Source: Brevundimonas vesicularis (GTDB lineage Bacteria; Pseudomonadota; Alphaproteobacteria; Caulobacterales; Caulobacteraceae). Taken from it: a DNA stretch of 64,000 nt. Position numbers and translations under genes: made by a program. The stretch is taken from positions 1 through 64,000 of the forward strand of contig NZ_CP115671.1 of NCBI RefSeq assembly GCF_027886425.1. The letters are read 5' to 3'. Under the pieces are notes generated by a model. That model was given only the letters and a program-made list of their open reading frames with translations. It was not told the origin of the DNA and searched no databases. Position 1 is the first letter of the stretch. Each line of letters begins with the position of its first letter. Below, in pieces: positions 28,242 to 36,918 of the stretch.

Positions 28242-29108
28242 TCAGTCGGCAGTGATGCTGTTCAGCGCCTCTTCCATCTCGCCAAACGACGGCTGCGCCG
28301 ATGACGGGATGTCGCCTCGGCCGATCTCGACCGAAATCTGCGCGGCGTTGCCGTGCAGGTGGGCGACCAGCACCGACTGGATGATCTTATAGTAGGCGGC
28401 TTCCTCGTTGATGATGGCCGTCAGGCGCGCCGCGAACGGACCGACCAGACCATAGGCCAAGAACACGCCCATGAAGGTGCCGACCAGGGCGCCGCCGATC
28501 ATGCCGCCCAGAACCTCAGGCGGCTCGGTGATCGAACCCATGGTCTTGATGACACCCAGCACGGCGGCGACGATACCTAGCGCAGGCAGACCGTCGGCTA
28601 GGTTCTGAAGCGCGTGGGCGTTTTCCAGATGCTCGTGGTGATGCTTTTCGAGCTGCTTTTCCATCGCATCCTCGACCTGGTGCGGATCCTCCAGGTTCAT
28701 CGTCATCATCCGCAGGGTGTCGCAGATGAAATCGACGGCGAAATGGTCCTTCAGCACCTTGGGGTACTTCTGGAAGATGGTCGATTCCTTGGGCTTTTCG
28801 ATGTGGCTTTCCAGCGCCACCACGCCCTTGGACTTCATCGTCTTGGTCAGCTGGAACAGCAGCGACAGCAAGTCCTTATAGTCCTGCTTCTTCCACTTCG
28901 GCCCGGCGAAGGTCTTGCCCAGCCCCGCCATGGAGCCCTTGATCACCGGCAGCGAGTTGGAGATCAGGAAGGCGGCGATGCCAGCCCCGCCGATGGCCAT
29001 CAGCTCGTGCGGCGCGGCGTGCAGAATCACTTCGAACTTGCCGCCCGAAATGGCGTAGCTGCCGAAGACGAGGCCGAACAGCAGCACGATGCCGATGATC
29101 TGGAACAT
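28242..29108 (-). CDS. motA: Flagellar motor stator protein MotA
   Basis: Inner-membrane stator subunit that with MotB conducts protons and turns the flagellum. The 288-residue protein (ATG at 29108; a TTG at 29120 is an alternative) has four helices. Two are N-terminal (IIGIVLLFGLVFGSYAI and the IAAFLIS region). After a large cytoplasmic loop with charged residues (DTLRMMTMNLEDPHQVEDAME) come the paired helices near LPALGIVAAVLGVIKTMG and GGALVGTFMGVFLAYG. No motB adjoins, as in Caulobacter where motA and motB are separate. Confidence 0.95.
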   Translation of the reverse strand: MFQIIGIVLLFGLVFGSYAISGGKFEVILHAAPHELMAIGGAGIAAFLISNSLPVIKGSMAGLGKTFAGPKWKKQDYKDLLSLLFQLTKTMKSKGVVALESHIEKPKESTIFQKYPKVLKDHFAVDFICDTLRMMTMNLEDPHQVEDAMEKQLEKHHHEHLENAHALQNLADGLPALGIVAAVLGVIKTMGSITEPPEVLGGMIGGALVGTFMGVFLAYGLVGPFAARLTAIINEEAAYYKIIQSVLVAHLHGNAAQISVEIGRGDIPSSAQPSFGEMEEALNSITAD

Positions 29109-29163
29109 GGAGGCGAACAATCCTGACGCGAGAGGTCGGGACTATCGCCATTAATCATTAAGA

Positions 29164-29182
29164 CGGCGTTTCGCGAACGCCG
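29164..29182 (-). terminator. Hairpin between the acyl-CoA synthetase and motA
   Basis: CGGCGTT (29164-29170) and AACGCCG (29176-29182) form a 7-bp stem. On the minus strand it is followed by a TCTTAATGATTAAT stretch. It probably separates the upstream synthetase transcript from motA. The adjoining TTAATCATTAA (29151-29161) is a perfect palindrome in the motA promoter region. Confidence 0.5.
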
Positions 29183-29194
29183 CCTTGCCAGTCG

Positions 29195-30994
29195 TTACAG
29201 ACGGCTTTCACCCTTCAGGATGGCGTTGCGCCCGGCCGCCGTCAGCTTCTGATAGCCCGCAGCCCCGCCCCGCACATAGAGGGCGGCGCCGGTCTTGGAC
29301 GGGTCGAACCCGTCGACCACCAGATCGGCCTTGCGGTATTTGAAGGTGCCGGTCGTCTCCGCCGATTTGATCAACCGCACGAAGACCGGCTGAGCATAGG
29401 CGGGCAGCTTGGCCTCGACATGGTCGGAGAAGGCCTGGGCGTCGAACTTGCCTTCCACCACCAGGGCCGCCATGCCGGCCTTGCCGTCCTGGGCCGGAAC
29501 GGGCACGCCATAGACGATGGCTTCGGTCACGCCCGGTGCGTCCATCAGCACCTGTTCGACCTCAGAGGTCGAGACGTTCTCGCCCTTCCAGCGGAACGTG
29601 TCGCCCATCCGATCGACGAAGTAGAAATAGCCTTCCTTGTCCTGCTTCATCAGGTCGCCGGTGCGGAACCAGCGGTCGCCCTTCTTGAACACGTCGGTCA
29701 GGATCTTCTTCTGCGAGGCGGCCTTGTCGGCATAGCCCGAGAAGTCGTGGCGGATGTCGTTGCCGATCAGTCCGATGGCCTCGCCGACCTCGCCGACGCG
29801 CGCCAGGCGACACAGGCCGTCCGAGCCGCGGATCGGCTGTTCGGTATCAACGTCGAACTCGACCAGGCGGATATTGATCTGCGACTTCAGGAAGCTCGGC
29901 ACCCGACCGATTGCGCCCTGTTTGCCGTCGAAGTTGAACAGCGAGACATTGCCTTCTGTCGAGCCGTAGAACTCCAGGATGTCAGGAATCTTGAACCGGC
30001 TCTGGAAGTCGGGCCAGACATCGGCGCGCAGGCCGTTGCCGAACGCCAGACGCAGCTTGTGCTTGGTCTCGTCCTCGTGCGGCGGGCAATTGACCAGATA
30101 GCGGCACAGCTCGCCGATATAGACGAACATGGTCGCGCCCGACGAGCGCACGTCGGGCCAGAAGGTGCTGGCCGAGAACTTCTTGCGGATCACCAGCCGC
30201 GCGCCGTTCAGCAGCGCTGCGCCCACCCCGACCAGACCGCCGGTCGAGTGATACAGCGGAAGGACATTGAAGATCCGGTCCTCGGGCGTCGAACGCGTGG
30301 CGCCGGCGAAGGCGCGCATATAGGTCCGGGCGCGCGAATGCGGGATGCGCGCCGCCTTGGGCAGGCCGGTCGTGCCGGAGGTGTAGATATAAAGAGCGGT
30401 GTCGCGGTTGGTCAGGCCTTCGCGCGCCGACTTGGACGGCCGCACCGAAGACCCGCCGCGCACGGGCTTGTCCAGGCCGCGACGGTCGCTGGTCTCCAGA
30501 TCGTCGGTCAAGCCCAGAACCCAGAGCGCCAGGTTGTGATCGACCAGAGGCCGCGCCTCCTCGATCTGACGCCAGCAATCCTCGTCCGCGACGACGTTGA
30601 AGGCCTTGGAGATGGCCAGGCAGTGAGCCAGCCCCTGTCCGTTCAGATTGGTGTTGATCAGGGCCGTGGCGATGCCGACCTTGGAGAAGCCGATCCACGC
30701 CGCCAGATACTCGATCCGGTTGGTCATCATCAGGGCGATGGTGTCGCTGCGACGAAGGCCGCGGTTCTTGGCCCAGTGGGCGAAGCGGTTCGCCATGGCG
30801 TCCAGGTCGCGATAGGTCAGGGTGCGCTGACCGTCGTCGATGGCGATGTTGTCGGCGAACTTGTCGACCGCTTCTTCAAAGTCGTCGCAGAGCAGGACGT
30901 CGCTGTCCAACTCGATCGGCTTGATGCGTTTCAACAGACGGAACAGGCCGCGCGCGAACCGGACATCCCTACGGATATTGGCTACAAAACCCAT
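29195..30994 (-). CDS. Long-chain acyl-CoA synthetase, FATP-type
   Basis: Activates long- or very-long-chain fatty acids to acyl-CoA via an acyl-adenylate. The 599-residue ANL-superfamily enzyme has the P-loop-like motif YIYTSGTTGLPKAARI near residue 208, FYGSTEGNVSLFNF near 340 and WFRTGDLMKQD, then the C-terminal FRWKGENVSTSEVEQ. The N-terminus MGFVANIRRDVRFARGL and overall layout match the FATP/FadD6 branch rather than classic FadD. It is monocistronic on the minus strand and ends at a hairpin before motA. Confidence 0.88.
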   Translation of the reverse strand: MGFVANIRRDVRFARGLFRLLKRIKPIELDSDVLLCDDFEEAVDKFADNIAIDDGQRTLTYRDLDAMANRFAHWAKNRGLRRSDTIALMMTNRIEYLAAWIGFSKVGIATALINTNLNGQGLAHCLAISKAFNVVADEDCWRQIEEARPLVDHNLALWVLGLTDDLETSDRRGLDKPVRGGSSVRPSKSAREGLTNRDTALYIYTSGTTGLPKAARIPHSRARTYMRAFAGATRSTPEDRIFNVLPLYHSTGGLVGVGAALLNGARLVIRKKFSASTFWPDVRSSGATMFVYIGELCRYLVNCPPHEDETKHKLRLAFGNGLRADVWPDFQSRFKIPDILEFYGSTEGNVSLFNFDGKQGAIGRVPSFLKSQINIRLVEFDVDTEQPIRGSDGLCRLARVGEVGEAIGLIGNDIRHDFSGYADKAASQKKILTDVFKKGDRWFRTGDLMKQDKEGYFYFVDRMGDTFRWKGENVSTSEVEQVLMDAPGVTEAIVYGVPVPAQDGKAGMAALVVEGKFDAQAFSDHVEAKLPAYAQPVFVRLIKSAETTGTFKYRKADLVVDGFDPSKTGAALYVRGGAAGYQKLTAAGRNAILKGESRL

Positions 30995-31319
30995 GCGCGC
31001 CGTACTCCGGTCAATGCGTGTTCGCTCCCGTCCGGTGATGGACGAAGGCGGCCGGTCGGGTCAACCATAGGGTCCGCAATCCTTCGCGAACCTGACGAAT
31101 TGCCGTCCAGCCGTGATCCATTTGTTCGGTTGACGCGGCGGAAATCCAGAGCACCGCCTTGCTTTTTATTGCCGCATTGACGGCAAATGCGGCGGCCGCG
31201 CGCACGGTCTTCGCCCCATTCCGGGCGGAAACGGTGTTTCTTCGGGGCTTTTGCGCTTTACGCGGAACGCCGTTGCGGAACGGCGGGTTGGTTGATCGAC
31301 GTTATGGAGGACAGAAACA
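30995..31319. other. Divergent promoter region without a gene
   Basis: 325 bases between the acyl-CoA synthetase (minus) and the Ala/Pro-rich protein (plus). A perfect 7-bp hairpin, CGCCGTT (31268-31274) and AACGGCG (31279-31285), lies just ahead of a strong GGAGG ribosome site for the plus gene and may be a 5'-leader element. No other structure is recognised. Confidence 0.45.
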
Positions 31320-31883
31320 ATGTCTATGACCTATGCCAACGCCAATACCGAAGCCCGCGCTGACGACACGACCTTCGTCCCGCGCTACGCCCGCACGACC
31401 AAGTCCAAGAAGTCGGTGAAGACCTGGATGATCCTGGCCCCGATCGGCGCGGTGGTGCTGCTGGGTAGCGGCGTCGCCATGATGATGGGCGGCGAACAGG
31501 CCGCTCCGGCCCAGCCCGCCGCGACCGCCGCACCGGCCATGCAGACCGCGCCCGCCGCGATGACGGCCGCCCAGGCGCCGGTCACGCCCGCCCCGGCCGA
31601 GGTCGCGCCCACGCCGGCTGCGGCTCCGACGCCCGCCGCCGCGCCTGCGCTGGTCGCTCGCCGCGCCGAACCCGTGGCCCGTCGCGCTGCGCCGGCCGTT
31701 GAACAGCGCGCCGCCGCCCGTGTTGAGACGCCGGCTACGCCTGCGGGTCCGCAACCCTACTCCGCGCCGGCCGCTTCAACGTCCAGCACCAGCCGGTTGA
31801 ACGCCGCGCCTGCGGCCTCGACCCCGGCTCCGGTCGTGCCCACGCCCGCCGCTCCGGCGATCACGGTCCAGCCGCTGAACTGA
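31320..31883 (+). CDS. Ala/Pro-rich single-pass membrane protein
   Basis: No family recognised. The 187-residue protein has a short cytoplasmic N-terminus, one membrane helix (about residues 39-58, ILAPIGAVVLLGSGVAMMMG) and a long Ala/Pro-rich tail with repeated APAA, TPAA and RRAEPVARRAAP units, probably an extended periplasmic spacer. A GGAGG ribosome site lies 8 bases before the ATG. A strong terminator follows. Such tails are seen in TonB-like or cell-wall-spanning proteins, but there is no C-terminal domain to support that. Confidence 0.75.
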   Translation: MSMTYANANTEARADDTTFVPRYARTTKSKKSVKTWMILAPIGAVVLLGSGVAMMMGGEQAAPAQPAATAAPAMQTAPAAMTAAQAPVTPAPAEVAPTPAAAPTPAAAPALVARRAEPVARRAAPAVEQRAAARVETPATPAGPQPYSAPAASTSSTSRLNAAPAASTPAPVVPTPAAPAITVQPLN

Positions 31884-31901
31884 TCTCAGCAGAATAGGGG
31901 A

Positions 31902-31930
31902 AAGCCCCGGCTTCGGCCGGGGCTTCTTCT
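31902..31930 (+). terminator. Strong intrinsic terminator with UUCG loop
   Basis: AAGCCCCGGC (31902-31911), loop TTCG, GCCGGGGCTT (31916-31925), then CTTCT. This is a 10-bp perfect GC-rich stem with the very stable UUCG tetraloop. It lies 18 bases after the stop of the Ala/Pro-rich gene and also faces the converging 31962-33284 gene, so it may act on both strands. Confidence 0.85.
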
Positions 31931-31966
31931 ATGATCGAGGTTCAGGTTCTATGATCGAGGTTCAGG
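31927..31966. repeat. Perfect 20-bp tandem duplication at a gene end
   Basis: The unit TTCTATGATCGAGGTTCAGG occurs twice without change (31927-31946 and 31947-31966). The second copy contains the stop codon of the sorbosone-dehydrogenase-like gene (31962-31964); the first repeats it just downstream. Confidence 0.9.
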
Positions 31967-33284
31967 CGCCGCTGACGCGCCAGATGACATTGCCCACATC
32001 ATCGGCGACCAGCAGGGCGCCTTCTCGGTCGATCTGCACCCCGACGGGCCGGCCTTGCGCCTGACCCCGGGCGTTCAGAAATCCGGTCAGAACATCCTGC
32101 GGCGGCCCGGCGGGACGCCCATCGACGAACGGCACGAAGATCACCTTGTAGCCGCTGCGCACGCTGCGGTTCCACGATCCATGCTGGCCGACGAAAACGC
32201 CTGAGCGCAAGGCTGGCGGCAACAGGCTCGCGCCTTGTCCGAATGTCAGCCCCAGCGACGCCGTGTGCGCGCCCAGGGCGTAATCCGGCCGGATCGCGCG
32301 CGCGACCATCGCCGGATTGGCGGGTGGGCGCGTATCGACAGTCTGGCCGTAATAGCTCCACGGCCAGCCGTAGAAGCCGCCCGGCGTCACCGACGTCATA
32401 TAGTCGGGCACCAGATCGTCGCCGATCTCATCACGCTCGTTGACCGCCACCCACAGCTCGCCCGTCTGCGGGTTCCAGTCCATGCCGACCGGATTGCGCA
32501 GGCCCGAGGCATAGACCTGCCGCGCGCCCGTCGCTGGATCGATCTCCAGTATGGCGGCGCGATCGACTTCCTCATCCAGGCCGTTTTCGCCGACGTTGGA
32601 GTTCGATCCAACTCCGACATAAAGCCGCCGGCCGTCCGGGCTGGCGACCAAGCTCTTGGTCCAGTGATGATTGCGGCCGGCAGGTAGGTCCGCGACCTTC
32701 GTGGCCGCAGCGTCGATGCGCGTCTGGCCGCTCCGATACGGAAAGGCCACCACCGCATCGGCGTTAGCGACGTACAGCCGGTCGCCGACCAGAGCCATGC
32801 CGAACGGCGAGTTCAGTCCGGTCAGGAAATCGGTCTTGATCTCCGCCGCCCCATCGCCGTCCGCGTCCCGCAGCAGGACGATCTTGTTGGGGCTCGGGAC
32901 ACCGGCGCCGGCCTTGGCCATGACCTTGCCCATCACCCAGCCACGCAGACCGCCTTTCTTGTCTTCGGGCTTCGGCGGCGCGTTCGACTCCGCGACCAGA
33001 ATATCGCCGTTGGGCAGGCGATAGAGCCAGCGCGGGTGATCCAGGCCTGTCGCGAACGCCTGTACGCGCAATCCCGCCGCCGCGACCGGCGTCGCGCCTT
33101 CGGGCCAGCTCGACGCCGGGGCGATATTGACGGTGGGCAGCAAGCCCTGACGCGGCGCCGGCAGCTGTGGGTCCGGACCAAACCCGGCCGAAACGGGCAA
33201 GGCTGTCCCGCCCGCGCAGGCTCCCAAACCGATCACCGTCGCGAGCAATGTCGAGGCGAACAAAACCGTCCGTGGCGAGCGCAT
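31962..33284 (-). CDS. Sorbosone-dehydrogenase-like lipoprotein
   Basis: Six-bladed propeller of the glucose/L-sorbosone dehydrogenase (PQQ-dependent) family, 440 residues. The signal peptide ends in VIGLGAC, suggesting lipidation near Cys23. Family elements are FATGLDHPRWLYRLPNGDILV near residue 76, LNSPFGMALVGDRLYVANAD, VGVGSNSNVGENG, SGLRNPVGMDWNPQTGELW and QHGSWNRSVRSGYKVIFV. Substrate and cofactor are not certain; many members have no known reaction. It lies 12 bases after the lipocalin gene on the same strand. Confidence 0.88.
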   Translation of the reverse strand: MRSPRTVLFASTLLATVIGLGACAGGTALPVSAGFGPDPQLPAPRQGLLPTVNIAPASSWPEGATPVAAAGLRVQAFATGLDHPRWLYRLPNGDILVAESNAPPKPEDKKGGLRGWVMGKVMAKAGAGVPSPNKIVLLRDADGDGAAEIKTDFLTGLNSPFGMALVGDRLYVANADAVVAFPYRSGQTRIDAAATKVADLPAGRNHHWTKSLVASPDGRRLYVGVGSNSNVGENGLDEEVDRAAILEIDPATGARQVYASGLRNPVGMDWNPQTGELWVAVNERDEIGDDLVPDYMTSVTPGGFYGWPWSYYGQTVDTRPPANPAMVARAIRPDYALGAHTASLGLTFGQGASLLPPALRSGVFVGQHGSWNRSVRSGYKVIFVPFVDGRPAGPPQDVLTGFLNARGQAQGRPVGVQIDREGALLVADDVGNVIWRVSGA

Positions 33285-33296
33285 GGCCTTTGATCC

Positions 33297-33848
33297 TTAC
33301 CGCGCCGGTTGGGCCGGGAACTCCAGACGACTGACGTCGTACCCCAGGGCCCGCGCCCGTTCAGTCAAGGCGCGCACCTGCTGCTCGCTGGGCAGGTCGC
33401 GCGTATAGATGAACAGGCGATTGAAGGTCGGATCAGCCGAGATGAACCAGCTGTAGTCGTCCGCCCGGTCCAACACCCAATAATCCCAGGTGACGAACCC
33501 GGCCAGATATTTGACCCTCAGCTTGGCGTTAGTGCCCGGATCGAGGATTTCGCCCCGTCCGCCGATGGCCTTTTCCTTGCCGTCCGGCGTGCCGACCTGA
33601 CAGGTGTCGCGCACATCGACCCGCGTGCCCTCCACCGGCGTATAGATCGACGCGCCGGCGACGCAGCCGTCGGTCAACCGATCCGGCAGACGCGCGATCT
33701 CATGCCAGCGCCCGGACCACAGACGCTGCACATCCACCGGCTTGGCCGGCTGGGGCGCGCGATATTCGGAAGGCGACGGTGCGGTCACGCATCCCGCCAG
33801 CGCGATCGCGGCGGCGGCTGATGCGGCGAGGGATTTCAGGCTGGACAT
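33297..33848 (-). CDS. blc: Lipocalin family lipoprotein, Blc-like
   Basis: Outer-membrane lipocalin of 183 residues that probably binds fatty acids or lysophospholipids. The signal peptide ends IALAGC, lipidated near Cys20. The lipocalin signature SGRWHEIARLP (G-x-W) is near residue 45, and the later conserved WDYWVLDRADDYSWFISADP is typical of bacterial Blc. The C-terminal helix LTERARALGYDVSRL closes the barrel. It is the first gene of a two-gene unit with the sorbosone-dehydrogenase-like lipoprotein. Confidence 0.88.
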   Translation of the reverse strand: MSSLKSLAASAAAAIALAGCVTAPSPSEYRAPQPAKPVDVQRLWSGRWHEIARLPDRLTDGCVAGASIYTPVEGTRVDVRDTCQVGTPDGKEKAIGGRGEILDPGTNAKLRVKYLAGFVTWDYWVLDRADDYSWFISADPTFNRLFIYTRDLPSEQQVRALTERARALGYDVSRLEFPAQPAR

Positions 33849-33996
33849 GGGCGTTTCCGTTTCGAAGCCATAAGCCGCTTTCAGCGACCCTGGTTCCGTT
33901 ACGCACCGACGGCGAAATCGGACGCCGCGGGACGAAAATCTCCTAGCGGGGAACAGGAACCCTCGCTTGTCCCGTCCCGCCCTTTGGCGTTGTCAC

Positions 33997-34965
33997 ATGG
34001 CGTTCGACGGAGACGCCCCGGTGACCACCGCCACCCTGACCAAAAAACCTGCCGCCCTTTCCACGCCGCGCCTGACCCACCTCCAGCGTCTGGAGGCCGA
34101 AAGCATCCACATCCTGCGCGAGGTGGCGGCCGAGGCCGAACGTCCGGTCATGCTGTACTCGATCGGCAAGGACTCAGCCATCATGCTGCATCTGGCGAAG
34201 AAGGCCTTCTATCCGTCCAGGCCGCCCTTCCCGCTTCTGCACGTCGACACGACGTGGAAGTTTCGCGCCATGTACGCGATGCGCGAACAGGCGGCGGCCG
34301 ATCTGGGCGTCGAGCTGCTGGTCCACCAGAACCCCGACGCCCTCGCACGCGGCATCAACCCCTTCGATCACGGCTCGGCCCTACACACGGACCTGTGGAA
34401 GACCGAAGGTCTGAAACAGGCCCTGGACCATTACGGCTTTGACGCGGCCTTCGGCGGCGCCCGTCGCGACGAGGAGAAGTCGCGCGCCAAAGAACGCATC
34501 TTTTCCTTCCGCACGGCCGAACACCGTTGGGACCCCAAGAACCAGCGCCCCGAACTCTGGCGGCTCTACAACACGCGCAAAAAGCCCGGTGAGAGCATCC
34601 GCGTCTTCCCGATCTCAAACTGGACCGAGCTGGACGTCTGGCAATACATCCACCTGGAGCGGATCCCCATTGTGCCTCTCTACCTCGCCGCCGAAAGGCC
34701 GGTGGTGGAGCGTGACGGCGCCCTGATCATGGTCGATGACGACCGGTTCCGACTGCGTCCCGGCGAGACGCCGCAGATGAAGTCCGTGCGCTTCCGCACC
34801 CTGGGCTGCTACCCCCTGACCGGCGCGGTCGAGAGCACGGCCGCGACCCTGCCCGAGGTGATCCAGGAAATGCTTCTGACCACCACCTCCGAGCGACAGG
34901 GGCGGATGATCGACCACGACCAGTCCGCCTCGATGGAGAAGAAGAAGCAGGAGGGCTATTTCTAA
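33997..34965 (+). CDS. cysD: Sulfate adenylyltransferase subunit 2
   Basis: ATP-sulfurylase catalytic subunit that forms adenosine 5'-phosphosulfate from ATP and sulfate. PP-loop motif YSIGKDSAIMLHLAKKAFYP; FGGARRDEEKSRAKERIFS and FRTLGCYPLTGA are family signatures. With the ATG at 33997 it has 322 residues; TTG 33967 or GTG 34021 (with GGAG upstream) are alternative starts. The stop overlaps the cysNC ATG by one base, so the two are coupled. Confidence 0.95.
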   Translation: MAFDGDAPVTTATLTKKPAALSTPRLTHLQRLEAESIHILREVAAEAERPVMLYSIGKDSAIMLHLAKKAFYPSRPPFPLLHVDTTWKFRAMYAMREQAAADLGVELLVHQNPDALARGINPFDHGSALHTDLWKTEGLKQALDHYGFDAAFGGARRDEEKSRAKERIFSFRTAEHRWDPKNQRPELWRLYNTRKKPGESIRVFPISNWTELDVWQYIHLERIPIVPLYLAAERPVVERDGALIMVDDDRFRLRPGETPQMKSVRFRTLGCYPLTGAVESTAATLPEVIQEMLLTTTSERQGRMIDHDQSASMEKKKQEGYF

Positions 34966-36878
34966 TGGCCCACCAATCAGACCTGATCGCCCGCGACATC
35001 GACGCCTATCTGGACGCCCACCGGCACAAGAGCCTGCTGCGCTTCATCACCTGCGGCAGCGTGGACGACGGCAAGTCCACCCTGATCGGCCGCCTGCTCT
35101 ACGACTCCAAGATGATCTTCGAGGATCAGATGGCGGCGCTGGAGGCGGACAGCCGCCGGGTCGGCACCCAAGGCGGCGACATCGACTTCGCCCTGCTGGT
35201 CGACGGCCTGGCCGCCGAGCGGGAGCAGGGCATCACCATCGATGTCGCCTATCGCTTCTTCTCCACCGAAAAGCGGAAGTTCATCGTCGCGGACACGCCG
35301 GGCCACGAACAATACACCCGCAACATGGTCACTGGCGCCTCCACGGCCGACGCCGCCGTCATCCTGATCGACGCCCGGCGCGGCGTGCTGACCCAGACCC
35401 GCCGCCACGCCTATCTGGTCAGCCTTCTGGGCATCCGCCATGTGATCCTGGCGGTCAACAAGATGGACCTCATGGGCTGGTCTCGGTCCGCGTTCGACGC
35501 CATCGTCGCCGACTTCCGCGCCTTCGCCGGTCAGATCGGGCTGAAGACGTTCGACGCCATTCCGATGTCGGCCCTGCGCGGCGACAACATCACCGAGCCC
35601 AGCGCTCATTCGCCATGGTACGCCGGCCCGCCGCTGATGAGCCTGTTGGAGACGCTGAAGGTCGGCGACGCTCTTCAGGCCGATCCGTTCCGCCTGCCGG
35701 TGCAGTGGGTCAACCGGCCCAATCTCGACTTCCGCGGCTTCTCCGGCCAGATCGCCGCCGGGACCGTGCGCCCGGGCGATCCCGTCCGCGTCCTGCCGTC
35801 GGGCAAGGCCTCGACCGTGGCGCGGATCGTCACCGCCGATGGCGACCTGGATCAGGCCGTCGCCGGTCAGTCGATCACCCTGACCCTGGACGACGAGATC
35901 GATGTCTCACGCGGCGACGTCCTGGCCAGCGCCGGCGCCCCGCCTGAGGCTGCCGACCAGTTCGAGGCCACCGTGGTCTGGATGGACGACGAGCCCCTGC
36001 TGCCGGGCCGGCCTTACCTGCTCAAGATCGGCGCAAAGCTGGTGGGCGCCACGATCACCGAGCCCAAGCACAAGGTGAACGTCAACACCCTGGAGCAACA
36101 ACCGGCCAAGCGCCTGGAACTGAACGAGATCGGCGTCTGCAACCTGTCGCTGGACGCCCCCGTCGCCTTCGCCCCGTATGCCCAGAACAAGGATCTGGGC
36201 GGTTTCATCCTGATCGACCGGATCTCGAACCGGACGGTCGGGGCGGGTTTGCTGCACTTCGCCCTGCGCCGCGCCCACAACATCCACTGGCAGGCCCTGT
36301 CGGTGGACAAGGCCGCGCGCGCCACGATCAAAAACCAGACGGGCCGCGTCGTCTGGCTGACCGGCCTGTCGGGCGCGGGCAAATCGACCATCGCCGATCT
36401 GGTGGAAAAGCGGCTGCACGCCGACGGTCGTCACACCTATCTGCTGGACGGCGACAATATCCGCCACGGCCTGAACCGCGATTTGGGATTCACCGAAGAG
36501 GACCGGGTCGAGAACATCCGCCGCGTCGCCGAGGTGTCGAAACTGATGGTGGACGCCGGGCTGATCGTCCTGGTCAGCTTCATCTCGCCCTTCCGCGCCG
36601 AACGCCGTCTGGCCCGCGACCTGCTGGGCGAGGGCGAGTTCGTCGAGGTCCACGTCGACACGCCGCTTGCGGTCGCTGAAGCCCGCGACGTCAAGGGCCT
36701 GTACAAGAAGGCCCGCGCGGGAGAGCTCAAGAACTTCACCGGCATCGACAGCCCTTACGAAGCCCCCGAGACGCCCGAGATCGTCGTGGACACCACAACC
36801 ATGTCGCCCGAGGACGCCGCCGAGCGCATCGTCGCCTGGCTGGATGGGCGCTTCTCGACCGAGGACTTCGCCATCTAG
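34965..36878 (+). CDS. cysNC: Bifunctional sulfate adenylyltransferase subunit 1 / APS kinase
   Basis: Fusion of the GTPase CysN, which drives ATP-sulfurylase, with the APS kinase CysC, giving PAPS. The 637-residue protein shows GSVDDGKST at residues 31-39, DTPGHEQY at 110-117 and NKMD for the GTPase, then the kinase P-loop GLSGAGKST at 467-475 and SFISPFRAERRLAR. The CysN-CysC fusion is common in alphaproteobacteria. It supplies activated sulfate for cysteine synthesis. The PAP byproduct could be removed by the CysQ-like enzyme at 46 kb. Confidence 0.96.
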   Translation: MAHQSDLIARDIDAYLDAHRHKSLLRFITCGSVDDGKSTLIGRLLYDSKMIFEDQMAALEADSRRVGTQGGDIDFALLVDGLAAEREQGITIDVAYRFFSTEKRKFIVADTPGHEQYTRNMVTGASTADAAVILIDARRGVLTQTRRHAYLVSLLGIRHVILAVNKMDLMGWSRSAFDAIVADFRAFAGQIGLKTFDAIPMSALRGDNITEPSAHSPWYAGPPLMSLLETLKVGDALQADPFRLPVQWVNRPNLDFRGFSGQIAAGTVRPGDPVRVLPSGKASTVARIVTADGDLDQAVAGQSITLTLDDEIDVSRGDVLASAGAPPEAADQFEATVVWMDDEPLLPGRPYLLKIGAKLVGATITEPKHKVNVNTLEQQPAKRLELNEIGVCNLSLDAPVAFAPYAQNKDLGGFILIDRISNRTVGAGLLHFALRRAHNIHWQALSVDKAARATIKNQTGRVVWLTGLSGAGKSTIADLVEKRLHADGRHTYLLDGDNIRHGLNRDLGFTEEDRVENIRRVAEVSKLMVDAGLIVLVSFISPFRAERRLARDLLGEGEFVEVHVDTPLAVAEARDVKGLYKKARAGELKNFTGIDSPYEAPETPEIVVDTTTMSPEDAAERIVAWLDGRFSTEDFAI

Positions 36879-36918
36879 GTTCGGAACCTTGACCGTTCGC
36901 CGGACGCTCTAGAATGCG

